Shown here piece by piece: positions 8,259-16,276 of a stretch of DNA of 64,000 nt; within the stretch, counting starts at the first letter, position 1, and the number at the start of each line of letters is the position of its first letter. The notes below the pieces were generated by a model, which saw only the letters and a program-made list of their open reading frames with translations, did not search any database and was not told the origin of the DNA. A program made the position numbers and the translations under genes. Source of the stretch: Streptacidiphilus fuscans (GTDB lineage: Bacteria; Actinomycetota; Actinomycetes; Streptomycetales; Streptomycetaceae); the NCBI RefSeq assembly GCF_015690355.1, contig NZ_JADPRT010000001.1, forward strand, positions 496,001 through 560,000. Direction: 5' to 3'.

Positions 8259-9092
8259 ATGACGAAGGTTTGGCTGGTCACCGGGGCGAGCAGCGGGTTC
8301 GGCCGGGCGATCGCCGAGGCGGTGGTGGCGGCGGGCGACATCGTGGTCGCCGCCGCGCGCCGTACCGGGCCGCTGGACGACCTGGTCGCCGCGCACCCGG
8401 GCCAGGTCGAGGCGCTGCGGCTCGACGTCACCGACACGGCGGGCGCGCAGGCTGCCGTCGACGGGGTGGTCGCGAAGCACGGGCGGATCGACGTCCTGGT
8501 CAACAACGCAGGGCGCGGCGTCGTTGGCGCGGTCGAGGAGACCACGGACGCCGAACTGCGCGAGTTGATGGACCTGCACTTCTTCGGCCCGGTCGCCCTC
8601 ACCCGCGCCGCGCTGCCCCACATGCGCCGTCAGGGCTCGGGCGCGATCGTGCAGCTGACCAGCATGGGCGGACGTTTCGCCTTCGCCGGGGTGGGCGCGT
8701 ACTGCGGCACCAAGTTCGCCCTGGAGGGGCTGTCCGAGTCGCTGGCCGCGGAGGTCGCGCCGCACGGGATCCGGGTGCTGATCGTCGAGCCGGGCGCGTT
8801 CCGCACCAGCTTTGCCGGGGCGGGCGCGCTCTCCCAGTCCGAGGCGATGGACGCGTACCAGGACACCGTCGGTCCGGTCCGCGCCGGGCTGTCGGGCGGC
8901 GCGGGTCAGGAGGCGGGCGACCCGGCCAAGGCCGCGGCGGCGATCCTGACCGCCCTGGACGCGCCCGAGCCGCCGCTGCGGCTGCTGCTCGGCAACGACG
9001 CGGCCGATGCGGTCAGCGGCAGCCTGGAGCGGGACCGCGCGGAGTTCCGCGCCTGGGAGAAGCTGACCCGCTCCACGGACTTCGACAGCTGA
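8259..9092 (+). CDS. Short-chain dehydrogenase/reductase
   Basis: A 277-residue classical SDR. The cofactor loop is TGASSGFG (residues about 9-16), followed by NNAGRG and a complete catalytic set: Ser in QLTSMGG, then YCGTK (Tyr-x3-Lys). The C-terminal segment (AAAILTALDAPEPPLRLLLG) matches oxidoreductases commonly found in actinomycetes. Substrate unknown. ATG 8259 follows GGGGAGCGGAAG; the frame is open further upstream but without SDR similarity. It ends 27 bases before the large palindrome controlling the next genes, which may also terminate this transcript. Confidence 0.9.
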   Translation: MTKVWLVTGASSGFGRAIAEAVVAAGDIVVAAARRTGPLDDLVAAHPGQVEALRLDVTDTAGAQAAVDGVVAKHGRIDVLVNNAGRGVVGAVEETTDAELRELMDLHFFGPVALTRAALPHMRRQGSGAIVQLTSMGGRFAFAGVGAYCGTKFALEGLSESLAAEVAPHGIRVLIVEPGAFRTSFAGAGALSQSEAMDAYQDTVGPVRAGLSGGAGQEAGDPAKAAAAILTALDAPEPPLRLLLGNDAADAVSGSLERDRAEFRAWEKLTRSTDFDS

Positions 9093-9118
9093 GCGGCTTT
9101 CTCGCGGCGAGCGAGCAA

Positions 9119-9168
9119 ACCGCGAAGACTTCTTTGCAAAGAACTTTTTGCAAAGAAGTCTTCGCGGT
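9119..9168. promoter_or_regulatory. 19-bp perfect inverted repeat, operator of the regulator/MFS operon
   Basis: Arms 9119-9137 and 9150-9168 (ACCGCGAAGACTTCTTTGC and its exact complement) flank a 12-base loop. Inside lie two copies of TTTGCAAAGAA (9133-9143, 9147-9157), each containing the 8-base palindrome TTTGCAAA, with centres 14 bases apart, and two GAAGnCTTC palindromes. The right half overlaps the -35 box of the next gene, so binding of the encoded winged-helix regulator would block transcription. Confidence 0.75.
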
Positions 9169-9175
9169 CTACCGT
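9148..9175 (+). promoter_or_regulatory. Promoter of the regulator/MFS operon (leaderless)
   Basis: TTGCAA (9148-9153), 16 bases, TACCGT (9170-9175). The predicted start of transcription, about 7-9 bases downstream, coincides with ATG 9184, and no ribosome-binding site precedes that ATG. Confidence 0.5.
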
Positions 9176-9183
9176 TGTGCGGT

Positions 9184-9822
9184 ATGACCGAGACAGCAGC
9201 GGGTGGATCTGAGCGAGCGCAGCAGCCTCACCCGGAAATTGAACTCACGTCAGTTGTCCTCGATGCCAAGGGACTTCGTGCCCTGGCCCATCCGGTGCGG
9301 GTGCAGCTGGTCGGGCTGCTGCGCAAGCACGGACCGTCCACGCCCACCCGCCTCGCGGAGCGGCTTGGCGTCAACTCCGGGACCGCCAGCTACCACCTGC
9401 GGCAACTCGGCGCGGCCGGGTTCGTCGAGGAGGTCCCGGAGCGCGGCAACGCGCGCGAACGCTGGTGGCGCGCGGTCCACCAGTCCACGGAGTTCAACGA
9501 TCCGTCCCTCGCCGACCGCGAGCCCGAGGCGGCCCAGGCCTACCTCCAGTCCGTCGCCGCCGCACACACCCTGCGCACCCAGCAGACCGTGAACGACCTG
9601 CCCACCATGCCCCGCGAGTGGCGCGGCACGGTCAACCTGAGCAGCTGGCCCCTGCGCCTGACGCCGGACGAAGCCGCCGCTCTGAGCGGGGAGTTGGAAG
9701 CCGTCCTCAGCCGCTACCGCAAGGACGTGCCGGAGGCGGCTGACACCCCTGGCGATGCCAGGCGGGTTGCCGCGGTGTTCCATGTCCTGCCCGAACTGGA
9801 CGCCGACGGCGGTGCGGAGTGA
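9184..9822 (+). CDS. ArsR-type winged-helix transcriptional regulator
   Basis: A 212-residue DNA-binding repressor. The winged helix spans about residues 30-105: LDAKGLRALAHPVRVQLVGLL, recognition region LGVNSGTASYHLRQLGAAGF, and a wing with ERGNARERWW. The C-terminal half is a helical sensor domain without the Cys clusters of metal-binding ArsR proteins, so it probably responds to an organic ligand. The stop overlaps the GTG of the MFS gene (GTGA), so both are translated together. The 50-base palindrome over its promoter is the likely autoregulatory operator. Confidence 0.85.
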   Translation: MTETAAGGSERAQQPHPEIELTSVVLDAKGLRALAHPVRVQLVGLLRKHGPSTPTRLAERLGVNSGTASYHLRQLGAAGFVEEVPERGNARERWWRAVHQSTEFNDPSLADREPEAAQAYLQSVAAAHTLRTQQTVNDLPTMPREWRGTVNLSSWPLRLTPDEAAALSGELEAVLSRYRKDVPEAADTPGDARRVAAVFHVLPELDADGGAE

Positions 9823-11150
9823 CCACGGCGATATCAGGCCCGGCCCGCAGGCGCTCGTTACGACCGCTGGCCGGGGTGCTGAGTGCGATCGCCGTCTCGC
9901 AGACCGGTACGCGTGTCTCGGCGGTCGCGCTGCCGTGGTTCGTCCTCGTCACGACGGGCAGTGCGACCCGCACGGGACTGGTGGCCTTCTGCGAGATGGC
10001 CCCTTACGTCGTGGTCAAGGCGCTCACCGGCCCGCTCGTGGACCGCGCCGGACCGCGTGGCGTCTCGTGGACCACGGACCTGGTCAGCGCGATCGCCGCC
10101 GGTGCGATCCCGCTGCTGCACGCCCTGCATCTGCTCTCGTTCCCCATCCTGCTGGCGCTGGTCGCGGTCGTCGGCGCGGCGCGCGGGCCGGGGGATCTGG
10201 CCAAGGAGGTCATGGTCCCGGAGGCGGCCGACCTCGCCGAAGTCCCGCTGGAGCGGGCCACCGGGTTGTCCGGCACGACCGAACGGCTCGCCTCCACTCT
10301 CGGCCCGGCAGCGGGCGGCGCGTTGGTCGCGCTGCTTGGGCCGCTGACGGGCATCGTCGTCAACGCCTGCTCGTTCGCCCTCGGCTCGGTCATCATCGGT
10401 CTGGCGCTGCCGCGCGGTGTCGGACAGTCAGTTGATGTCGCGTCAGCTCACGGGGGACAGGCCGAATCGGAATCCGGCTACTGGCGACGCTTCGGAGAGG
10501 GCTGGACCTTCCTTCGCGGCCAGCCGCTGCTGCTCACCGTCATCGTGATGGTGGCGTGCACGAACCTGCTGGACCAGGGGCTCTCCTCGGTGCTGATCCC
10601 CGTCTGGGCCCGGCAGTCCGGCGGCGGGGCGACCGCGATCGGCCTGCTGAGCAGCGCGGGCGGTGCGGCGGCCGTCCTGGGCAGCCTGGTCGCCGCGGCG
10701 CTGGCGCATCGGCTGCCGCGACGGCTCGTCTTCTTCGCCGGGTTCCTGGTGGCCGGGGCCCCGCGCTTCCTGGTCCTGGGCTCCGGCGCGCCTCTGGGCG
10801 CGGCGCTGGCAGTCTTCGCCGTCGCCGGGCTCGGGGCGGGCTTCATCAACCCGGTCATCGGAGCCGTCGTGCTCGAACGCGTCCCGCGCCGGATGCTGGG
10901 CCGCGTCAGCGCCCTGGGCGACTCGATGGCCTGGGCGGGGATCCCCCTCGGCGGCCTCCTCGCCGGCGCGGCGGTGGCCGCAGCCGGTCTCGTCCCGGTG
11001 CTGTTGGTCGGGGGCAGCGCGTACTTCCTCACCACCACCCTGGCCGGACTGCGCCCGGAGTGGCGCGAGATGAAGCGACCGGTGGTGCGTGCGGGGACGA
11101 CGGAAGCTGACGGTGCCTCACAGGCACGTGCCGAGGAGATCACGACCTGA
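9819..11150 (+). CDS. MFS transporter, probable exporter
   Basis: This 443-residue membrane protein has about 12 transmembrane helices in two halves and the loop after helix 2 (GPLVDRAGPRGVSWTTD) that corresponds to MFS motif A. It resembles the MFS exporters (MFS_3/EntS-like) found beside ArsR-type repressors in actinomycetes. The GTG start overlaps the regulator stop by four bases, which fixes the start. Likely role: efflux of a toxic or endogenous small molecule sensed by the regulator. The C-terminal 40 residues are hydrophilic and cytosolic. Confidence 0.88.
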   Translation: MTTAISGPARRRSLRPLAGVLSAIAVSQTGTRVSAVALPWFVLVTTGSATRTGLVAFCEMAPYVVVKALTGPLVDRAGPRGVSWTTDLVSAIAAGAIPLLHALHLLSFPILLALVAVVGAARGPGDLAKEVMVPEAADLAEVPLERATGLSGTTERLASTLGPAAGGALVALLGPLTGIVVNACSFALGSVIIGLALPRGVGQSVDVASAHGGQAESESGYWRRFGEGWTFLRGQPLLLTVIVMVACTNLLDQGLSSVLIPVWARQSGGGATAIGLLSSAGGAAAVLGSLVAAALAHRLPRRLVFFAGFLVAGAPRFLVLGSGAPLGAALAVFAVAGLGAGFINPVIGAVVLERVPRRMLGRVSALGDSMAWAGIPLGGLLAGAAVAAAGLVPVLLVGGSAYFLTTTLAGLRPEWREMKRPVVRAGTTEADGASQARAEEITT

Positions 11151-11180
11151 CCCGGTCGCGGGGGAGAACCTATGCGGTGC

Positions 11181-11828
11181 TCACCGCCCCTTTCCCGACT
11201 TTCCCGACCGCTTCCGCCCTGCTGCCCGATGCACTTGCGGCGAGGCTCGGAACTGCTTCTGCGCCTCCCTGGCGGCGGACTCGCCGGGGAAGTCGGCGCG
11301 CAGGGTGGCGGTGAACAGGGCCAGTACCAGGCCACCGGCGATCGACAGGAACGGCAAAGCAAGCGGCATCAGCAGACGCCCGGTGGCGAACCCTGTGTGC
11401 GGGCCCTGCCGAAGTCGGTCCCGGCGGAAGCCGTAGAGGACCACCTGCCGGTACATGGCCAAGTATGCGATCCCCGCCGGGATGTACCACACCGTCAGGA
11501 GTGCGACCTTCAGGACCAAGGGCAGATGGGCGTTGAACGAGTACTGGTGGCTGAAGAGCAGATCGGGGCCGAGGCCGAGGATCAGGGTTCCGGCGAAGGC
11601 GGCGAGCAGGAAGTAGACGAAGGTCGTCGCGATCCGCCGCGACCAGTACCCCGCGCCGCGGGTCGTCCAGGTGCGTCCGAGGTAGCCGAGTTCCGGCTCG
11701 CCCCGGCAGGTCGCGACGTAGGTCTCGACGAGGAAGTGCCGGCGATCGGTGCGGTTCTGCCCTGACACCTCGGTGAGCAACGCGCGCAGCCACGCGCGCG
11801 GCGAGGAGGCATGGGAGGCGCTGGTCAT
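11181..11828 (-). CDS. Integral membrane protein of unknown function
   Basis: A 215-residue protein with four predicted membrane helices (about residues 66-88, 99-120, 128-143 region and 158-183) between a hydrophilic N-terminus with an ETYVATCRGEPELGYLGRTW segment and a basic C-terminal tail. I do not recognise a family. The ATG at 11828 lies within the last codons of the upstream SAV_915-like gene (4-base overlap), which fixes the start and shows cotranscription. A start eight codons upstream exists but lies deeper inside that gene. Confidence 0.65.
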   Translation of the reverse strand: MTSASHASSPRAWLRALLTEVSGQNRTDRRHFLVETYVATCRGEPELGYLGRTWTTRGAGYWSRRIATTFVYFLLAAFAGTLILGLGPDLLFSHQYSFNAHLPLVLKVALLTVWYIPAGIAYLAMYRQVVLYGFRRDRLRQGPHTGFATGRLLMPLALPFLSIAGGLVLALFTATLRADFPGESAAREAQKQFRASPQVHRAAGRKRSGKSGKGR

Positions 11829-12073
11829 CGGACGTGATCCACGCGCCACGCCTGTGCCAGGGCCCCGAATATCGCGGCGGGCAGGCCGACCCAGGGCTGG
11901 TGTTCACCGAGCTCGGCGACGAGCAGAGTCGGGCTGCTGAACGCGCTGGCGACGGTCTCCCCGGTCGAGAGGCGTCGCAGCTCCACACCCGGCTCGCCCG
12001 AGCCGAGCGCGGGATGCGCCGGTACGCACAACAGGTCCGACCCTTTTGGCAGTTGCGAACCACGTGTTGCCAT
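11825..12073 (-). CDS. SAV_915-like small protein
   Basis: An 82-residue protein (MATRGSQLPKGSDLLCVPAH...) with the pattern of the SAV_915 family of streptomycetes: a first strand ending in L.CVPAHPAL, a middle strand ELRRLSTGETVASAFSS and a final LVAELGEHQPWVGLPAAIFG segment. Family function is unknown. ATG 12073 is preceded by GGGGGGAACAC, a good ribosome-binding site; the frame is open 20 codons further upstream but without such a site. It is translationally coupled to the membrane protein downstream. Confidence 0.65.
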   Translation of the reverse strand: MATRGSQLPKGSDLLCVPAHPALGSGEPGVELRRLSTGETVASAFSSPTLLVAELGEHQPWVGLPAAIFGALAQAWRVDHVR

Positions 12074-12263
12074 GTGTTCCCCCCGGACCGTAGGCGCTCG
12101 CGGTGGCAATGTTGCCAGCATGGGCTGCAACACGTGAACCTTTCGCGCCTGGACGTGTGTCCCGATCCGATGGAGACCATGGGGGCCACCTTCGACAACC
12201 CGTGGTCAGACGATTACTTTGTGCTGCTTGCGTGGTCGCATCTGTGCAGGTTAAGCATGGTGT

Positions 12264-15065
12264 GTGCTACGCCGCCGCGCGCCTTCCACGCACCGTGACC
12301 GCGGTGCGTCGCCCGAATCTGGGCGGGAATCATGGCATCCGCGCGGCCTGCGTGGGGCGCTGTTCGGGCGGAGTCTGGCCGGGCGGATGTTCCTGATCGA
12401 GCTGCTGATCGTGCTGCTGCTCGTCATCGCGGGGGTGGTGGCCATGGTGCTGCAGGCGCGCTCCAGTACGACGAGCGACGCCCGGCGGATCACGCGCGGG
12501 GTCGCGCAGTCGTTCGCGGGCGCTCCGGGGGTGGTCCAGGCGCTGGAGGCGCCGCACCCGTCGGCGGTGCTGGAGCCGCAGGCGGAGGCGGTACGGCAGG
12601 CGAGCGGGGTCGACTCGGTCGTCGTCTTCAACCGCGACTTCGTCCAGCTGACCTCGCCCTACCCCGACTACGTCGGCCGCCCCTACCAGCCCCCGCCCTA
12701 CGTGCTCCACAACGTGCTGCCGAAGCTGCTCGCCGGGCAGACGGTCACGTTCGAGGACAACCAGCCGGGCTTCGACTCGATCGCGACCGCCGTGCCGGTC
12801 TTCGACGCCGCTCACCGGCCGCTCGGCGCGGTCGCCGTCAACATCACGGTCGGGCGCGTCAACGCCCTGGCCGACACCCAACTGCCGGTCCTGCTGGGCG
12901 GAGCGGCCATCGCCGTGCTGCTGGCCGCCGCGGGAGCGGCGTTCGCCTCCCGGCGGCTGCAACGGCAGACACGTGGCCTCGGCCCGACCGAGCTGTCGCG
13001 GATGTACGAGCACCACGAAGCCGTTCTGCACGCCGTGCGCGAGGGCGTGCTGATCATCGGCGGCGACGGACGGCTGACGCTCGCCAACGACGAGGCGCTG
13101 CGGCTCCTCGACCTGCCGTCGGACGCCGAGCAGCAGTCCGTCGCGGCGCTGGACCTGGACCCCGCGACGACGGCGCTGCTCACCTCCCCGGACGAGGTGA
13201 CGGACGGCATCCACCGGGCTGGGGACCGGCTGCTCGCGGTGAACAAGCGGCCGACGGCGCCGTACGGCGGCCTTCCCGGCAGCGTGGTCACGCTGCGGGA
13301 CACCACCGAACTGCACGACCTCACCAGCCGGATCGAGGCCGCCGGTCGCCGCCGCCGAGTCCTCTACGAGGCGGGCATGCGGATCGGGCGGACCCTGGAC
13401 ATGACCCGGACCTGCGAGGAACTCGCGGACGTCGCGCTCGGCGGCTTCGCGGACGCCGTCTCGGTCGACCTGGTCGACGCCGTCACCCGCGGCGAGGAGC
13501 CGCCCCGGACCGCCGGACTGCTGCGCCGCACCGTCCTGCGCGGTGACCCGCGAGGCGGCGGTCACGATCCCGCCGCACCGGTACCGGTACCGGCCGGCAC
13601 CGCCGTCAGCCTCACCCCCGACAGCCCGCAGGCCCTCGCCTTGGCCGACGAACACGCCGTCCCCGACGCGGACCACCGGACGCTCACCGTCCCGCTGCGG
13701 ATGCGCGGGGGAGTGCTGGGCCTGGTCGAGTTCCGGCGCGCGGCCGGCAGCCCGCCGTTCGACGCGGACGACCTGCCGCTCGCGGAGGACCTGGCCGCCC
13801 GCGCTGCCGTCTCCGTCGACAACGCCCGCCGCTACACCCGCGAGCACGGGACCGCCGTCGCCCTCCAGCGCAGCCTGCTGCCGCGCAGCGTCCCCGACCG
13901 CACCGGGCTGGAGCTGGCCCACCGCTACCTTCCGGCCAGCGCCGGGGTCGGCGGCGACTGGTTCGACGTCATCCCGCTGCCCGGCTTCCGCACCGCGCTG
14001 GTGGTCGGCGACGTGGTCGGGCACGGCATCAACGCCGCCGTCGCGATGGGCCGGCTGCGCACCGCGATCCGCACCTTCGCCGCACTCGACCTGCCGCCGG
14101 ACGAGGTGCTGGGGCGGCTGGACGAGCTGGTCACGCAGCTCGACGAGGAGGCGGAGGAGATCGGGGCGGCCGGGGGGACCGGGGAGTCGGATCCGTCCCG
14201 TGCGGACGGCGTCCCCGCCGACGTCACGGTGACCGGATCGACCTGCCTGTACGCGGTCTACGACCCGGTCTCTGGCCTCTGCACCCTCTCCAGCGCGGGC
14301 CATCTCGGGCCTGCCGTGGTCCGTCCGGACGGCATCGTGGACTTCCCCGAGGTCGCGGTCGCCCCGCCGCTCGGCGTCGGCGGCCACCCGTTCGAGACGA
14401 GCGAGATCCGGCTCGACCCGGGCTCCCGGCTGCTGCTGTTCAGCGACGGCCTGGTCGAGGCGCGGGGCGAGGACATCGACGAGGGCCTGCGGCGTCTGCG
14501 CGACGCGTTGGAGGACCACAGCCGCGCGCTCAGTCCCGAGGAGATCTGCGCCGTCGCCGTCCGCGCGGCACCCCCGCCGCAGCCGACCGACGACGTGGTC
14601 CTGCTCGTGGCCGGAACGGCGCTGCTGCCGCCCGAGCAGATCGCGGAGTGGGAGGTCCCCGGCGACGCGGCCGCCGTGGGACCGGTGCGGAACGCGTGCG
14701 TCAAGCAGTTGGCGGAGTGGGGACTTGAGGACATCTCCTTCAGCGCCGAGCTGATCCTCAGCGAGCTGATCACCAACGCGATCCGCTACGGCGCGGCACC
14801 CGTCCGGGTCCGGCTGCTGCGCGACACCGGACTGGTCTGCGAGGTCTCCGACGGCAGCAGCACGGCACCGCACCTGCGCTGGGCGGCGACGACCGACGAG
14901 GGCGGTCGCGGCATCTTCCTGGTCGCCCAGCTCGCCCACCGCTGGGGCACCCGCTACACCGCGAGCGGCAAGGTGATCTGGTCCGAGCAGCCGCTCACCG
15001 GGGACGGAGGCGCAGGGGACGGCATCTGGGGAGCCGGGATGTTCGGCGACCTGGAGGAGCTGTAG
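12264..15065 (+). CDS. Membrane sensor phosphatase: cache-PAS-GAF-SpoIIE-HATPase
   Basis: A 933-residue signalling protein. Two membrane helices (about 42-66 and 212-236) bracket an extracellular sCache-like domain (VVFNRDFVQLTSPYPDYVG). Cytosolic domains follow: PAS (about 250-345), GAF (about 360-530), a SpoIIE-type PP2C phosphatase with GGDWFDV (about 562), GDVVGHG (about 581), SSAGHLGP (about 676) and FSDGLVE (about 725), and a HATPase_c_2 anti-sigma-like kinase domain with ELITNAIRYG (about 833) and GGRGIFLV (about 880). Such proteins control anti-anti-sigma switches of stress and development by dephosphorylating partner proteins. The start is uncertain: GTG 12264 is the first, and no strong ribosome-binding site is seen. 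Confidence 0.88.
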   Translation: MLRRRAPSTHRDRGASPESGRESWHPRGLRGALFGRSLAGRMFLIELLIVLLLVIAGVVAMVLQARSSTTSDARRITRGVAQSFAGAPGVVQALEAPHPSAVLEPQAEAVRQASGVDSVVVFNRDFVQLTSPYPDYVGRPYQPPPYVLHNVLPKLLAGQTVTFEDNQPGFDSIATAVPVFDAAHRPLGAVAVNITVGRVNALADTQLPVLLGGAAIAVLLAAAGAAFASRRLQRQTRGLGPTELSRMYEHHEAVLHAVREGVLIIGGDGRLTLANDEALRLLDLPSDAEQQSVAALDLDPATTALLTSPDEVTDGIHRAGDRLLAVNKRPTAPYGGLPGSVVTLRDTTELHDLTSRIEAAGRRRRVLYEAGMRIGRTLDMTRTCEELADVALGGFADAVSVDLVDAVTRGEEPPRTAGLLRRTVLRGDPRGGGHDPAAPVPVPAGTAVSLTPDSPQALALADEHAVPDADHRTLTVPLRMRGGVLGLVEFRRAAGSPPFDADDLPLAEDLAARAAVSVDNARRYTREHGTAVALQRSLLPRSVPDRTGLELAHRYLPASAGVGGDWFDVIPLPGFRTALVVGDVVGHGINAAVAMGRLRTAIRTFAALDLPPDEVLGRLDELVTQLDEEAEEIGAAGGTGESDPSRADGVPADVTVTGSTCLYAVYDPVSGLCTLSSAGHLGPAVVRPDGIVDFPEVAVAPPLGVGGHPFETSEIRLDPGSRLLLFSDGLVEARGEDIDEGLRRLRDALEDHSRALSPEEICAVAVRAAPPPQPTDDVVLLVAGTALLPPEQIAEWEVPGDAAAVGPVRNACVKQLAEWGLEDISFSAELILSELITNAIRYGAAPVRVRLLRDTGLVCEVSDGSSTAPHLRWAATTDEGGRGIFLVAQLAHRWGTRYTASGKVIWSEQPLTGDGGAGDGIWGAGMFGDLEEL

Positions 15066-15091
15066 GGCTGGGGGAGTTCCAGCGACGGACG

Positions 15092-15131
15092 GTCCGGCCC
15101 CGCGCTCCCGGGTGGGAGTGCGGGGCCGGAC
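15092..15131. terminator. Bidirectional hairpin terminator
   Basis: Arms of 18 bases (GTCCGGCCCCGCGCTCCC and its complement with one G-T pair) around a 4-base loop, midway between the convergent sensor-phosphatase and G1-peptidase genes. Confidence 0.75.
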
Positions 15132-15154
15132 GCGCGACGCGGGACGACGCTACG

Positions 15155-15958
15155 TCAGCTGTGCTTCCAGACGTCGGAGAAGTTGCCGCCCGAGATCGCA
15201 CCGGGCTGGGCCCGGACCGTGCTGCCGCTGCTGTTGACCATGACGATCTCGGTCGGCGAGGTGCTGCCGAGGGACGACCCGCCGGCCGTGCCGCCGGTGA
15301 AGTTGACCGTGCCGAAGTTCGCAAGGTTGGCTATCGAGCCGTTGACCTCGGGGGCCTCGGCGATCACCTCGGCCGAGCTGTCCTGGTAGCCGGAACTTCC
15401 GGCGTGCGTGGTGGACTTGGACCAGCCCTCGGTGCTGTCGGTGAGCTTCATGGTGAAGGTGCCGTTGCCGTTGTCGGTCACCGACGCCGACATCGAGTCG
15501 CCGCCCTTGATCGTGATGCCCGAGTAGGCACTCTCCGAGGCGGGGAGCACCTCCCACCAGGCGCCGTAGGTCGCCTTGCCGCCGATGCAGTCGGCCTCGG
15601 TGCCGGTCTGCTCCAGCGCCGAGTTGCTGTAGCCGTCCAGGCCGACCCAGAACGACGAGTAGGTCGTGGCCGAGCCGCAGCTGACGGAGGGCTGGACCCA
15701 CGAGGTGGAGACCGACTTGTACGCGCCCGACGAGCCGGTGGCGGCGTAGCCGGACCAGTTGGTGGACTCCACGCTGGCGTTGGTGACGCCGGCGTGCCGC
15801 AGACCGTGCAGGGTGTGGCTCTCGTGCGACGCCTGGGCCTGGGTGATCTGGGCGGGGGACGAGGTGGGGGTGGCCGCGACGGCCGGGGTGGCCAGCGCGG
15901 CGGCGCTGATGCCGACGGCGACGACGAGGAGGGGAGCGGTTCGCCGAACGGTCCTCAT
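15155..15958 (-). CDS. Secreted G1 (eqolisin-type) glutamic endopeptidase
   Basis: A 267-residue secreted acid protease. A Sec signal ends near AVAAT (residue about 29), followed by a short propeptide and the all-beta G1 domain from NWSGYAATG. The catalytic pair is present: Gln117 in LEQTGTEADC and Glu197 in SSAEVIAEAPE. The usual Trp after that Ala-Glu is Val here. G1 peptidases are best known from fungi and work at low pH; bacterial members are secreted scavenging enzymes. The gene is divergent from the XRE-type regulator at 16277. Confidence 0.9.
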   Translation of the reverse strand: MRTVRRTAPLLVVAVGISAAALATPAVAATPTSSPAQITQAQASHESHTLHGLRHAGVTNASVESTNWSGYAATGSSGAYKSVSTSWVQPSVSCGSATTYSSFWVGLDGYSNSALEQTGTEADCIGGKATYGAWWEVLPASESAYSGITIKGGDSMSASVTDNGNGTFTMKLTDSTEGWSKSTTHAGSSGYQDSSAEVIAEAPEVNGSIANLANFGTVNFTGGTAGGSSLGSTSPTEIVMVNSSGSTVRAQPGAISGGNFSDVWKHS

Positions 15959-16276
15959 GGATGCTCCTATGGGGGTGAGGAGTTGGGGTCGGCCGCCGCG
16001 AAGCTGGGGGTGTCTTCGGCGGCTGACACAGCCTCACCTTGTGTGCATGGACCCGACAAGAGGGCTCCGCCCGTTCAGTTTCAAGGGAATTGCCGACGAG
16101 GGCGGCGGGGAACGGCGGGGAGGGCGTCGGGAGGATCACCGGGGGCGGAGCGTCGGCGGGCGGGATGAGCCCAGGGCGGGTCACCGCCAGGGAACTCACA
16201 GGTTGTCACAGGTTGGCACATGCAATCGTGGGTAATGATCAGCCAGACCCCCGGGCGGGGTAGGCAGAAGGAGGGC
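15959..16276. promoter_or_regulatory. Divergent control region with TCACAGGTTG direct repeat
   Basis: This 318-base gap separates the G1 peptidase and the XRE-type regulator. Two exact tandem copies of TCACAGGTTG (16196-16205, 16206-16215) sit 60-80 bases before the regulator start and could be a binding site. No confident -10/-35 pair was identified. Confidence 0.4.

Noticed and set aside
12330-14939. A very long minus-strand open frame opposite the sensor-phosphatase gene
   Set aside because: It is Gln/Arg/Asp-rich without domains and results from absence of stops opposite a GC3-rich gene. The plus strand has complete PAS, GAF, SpoIIE and HATPase motifs.
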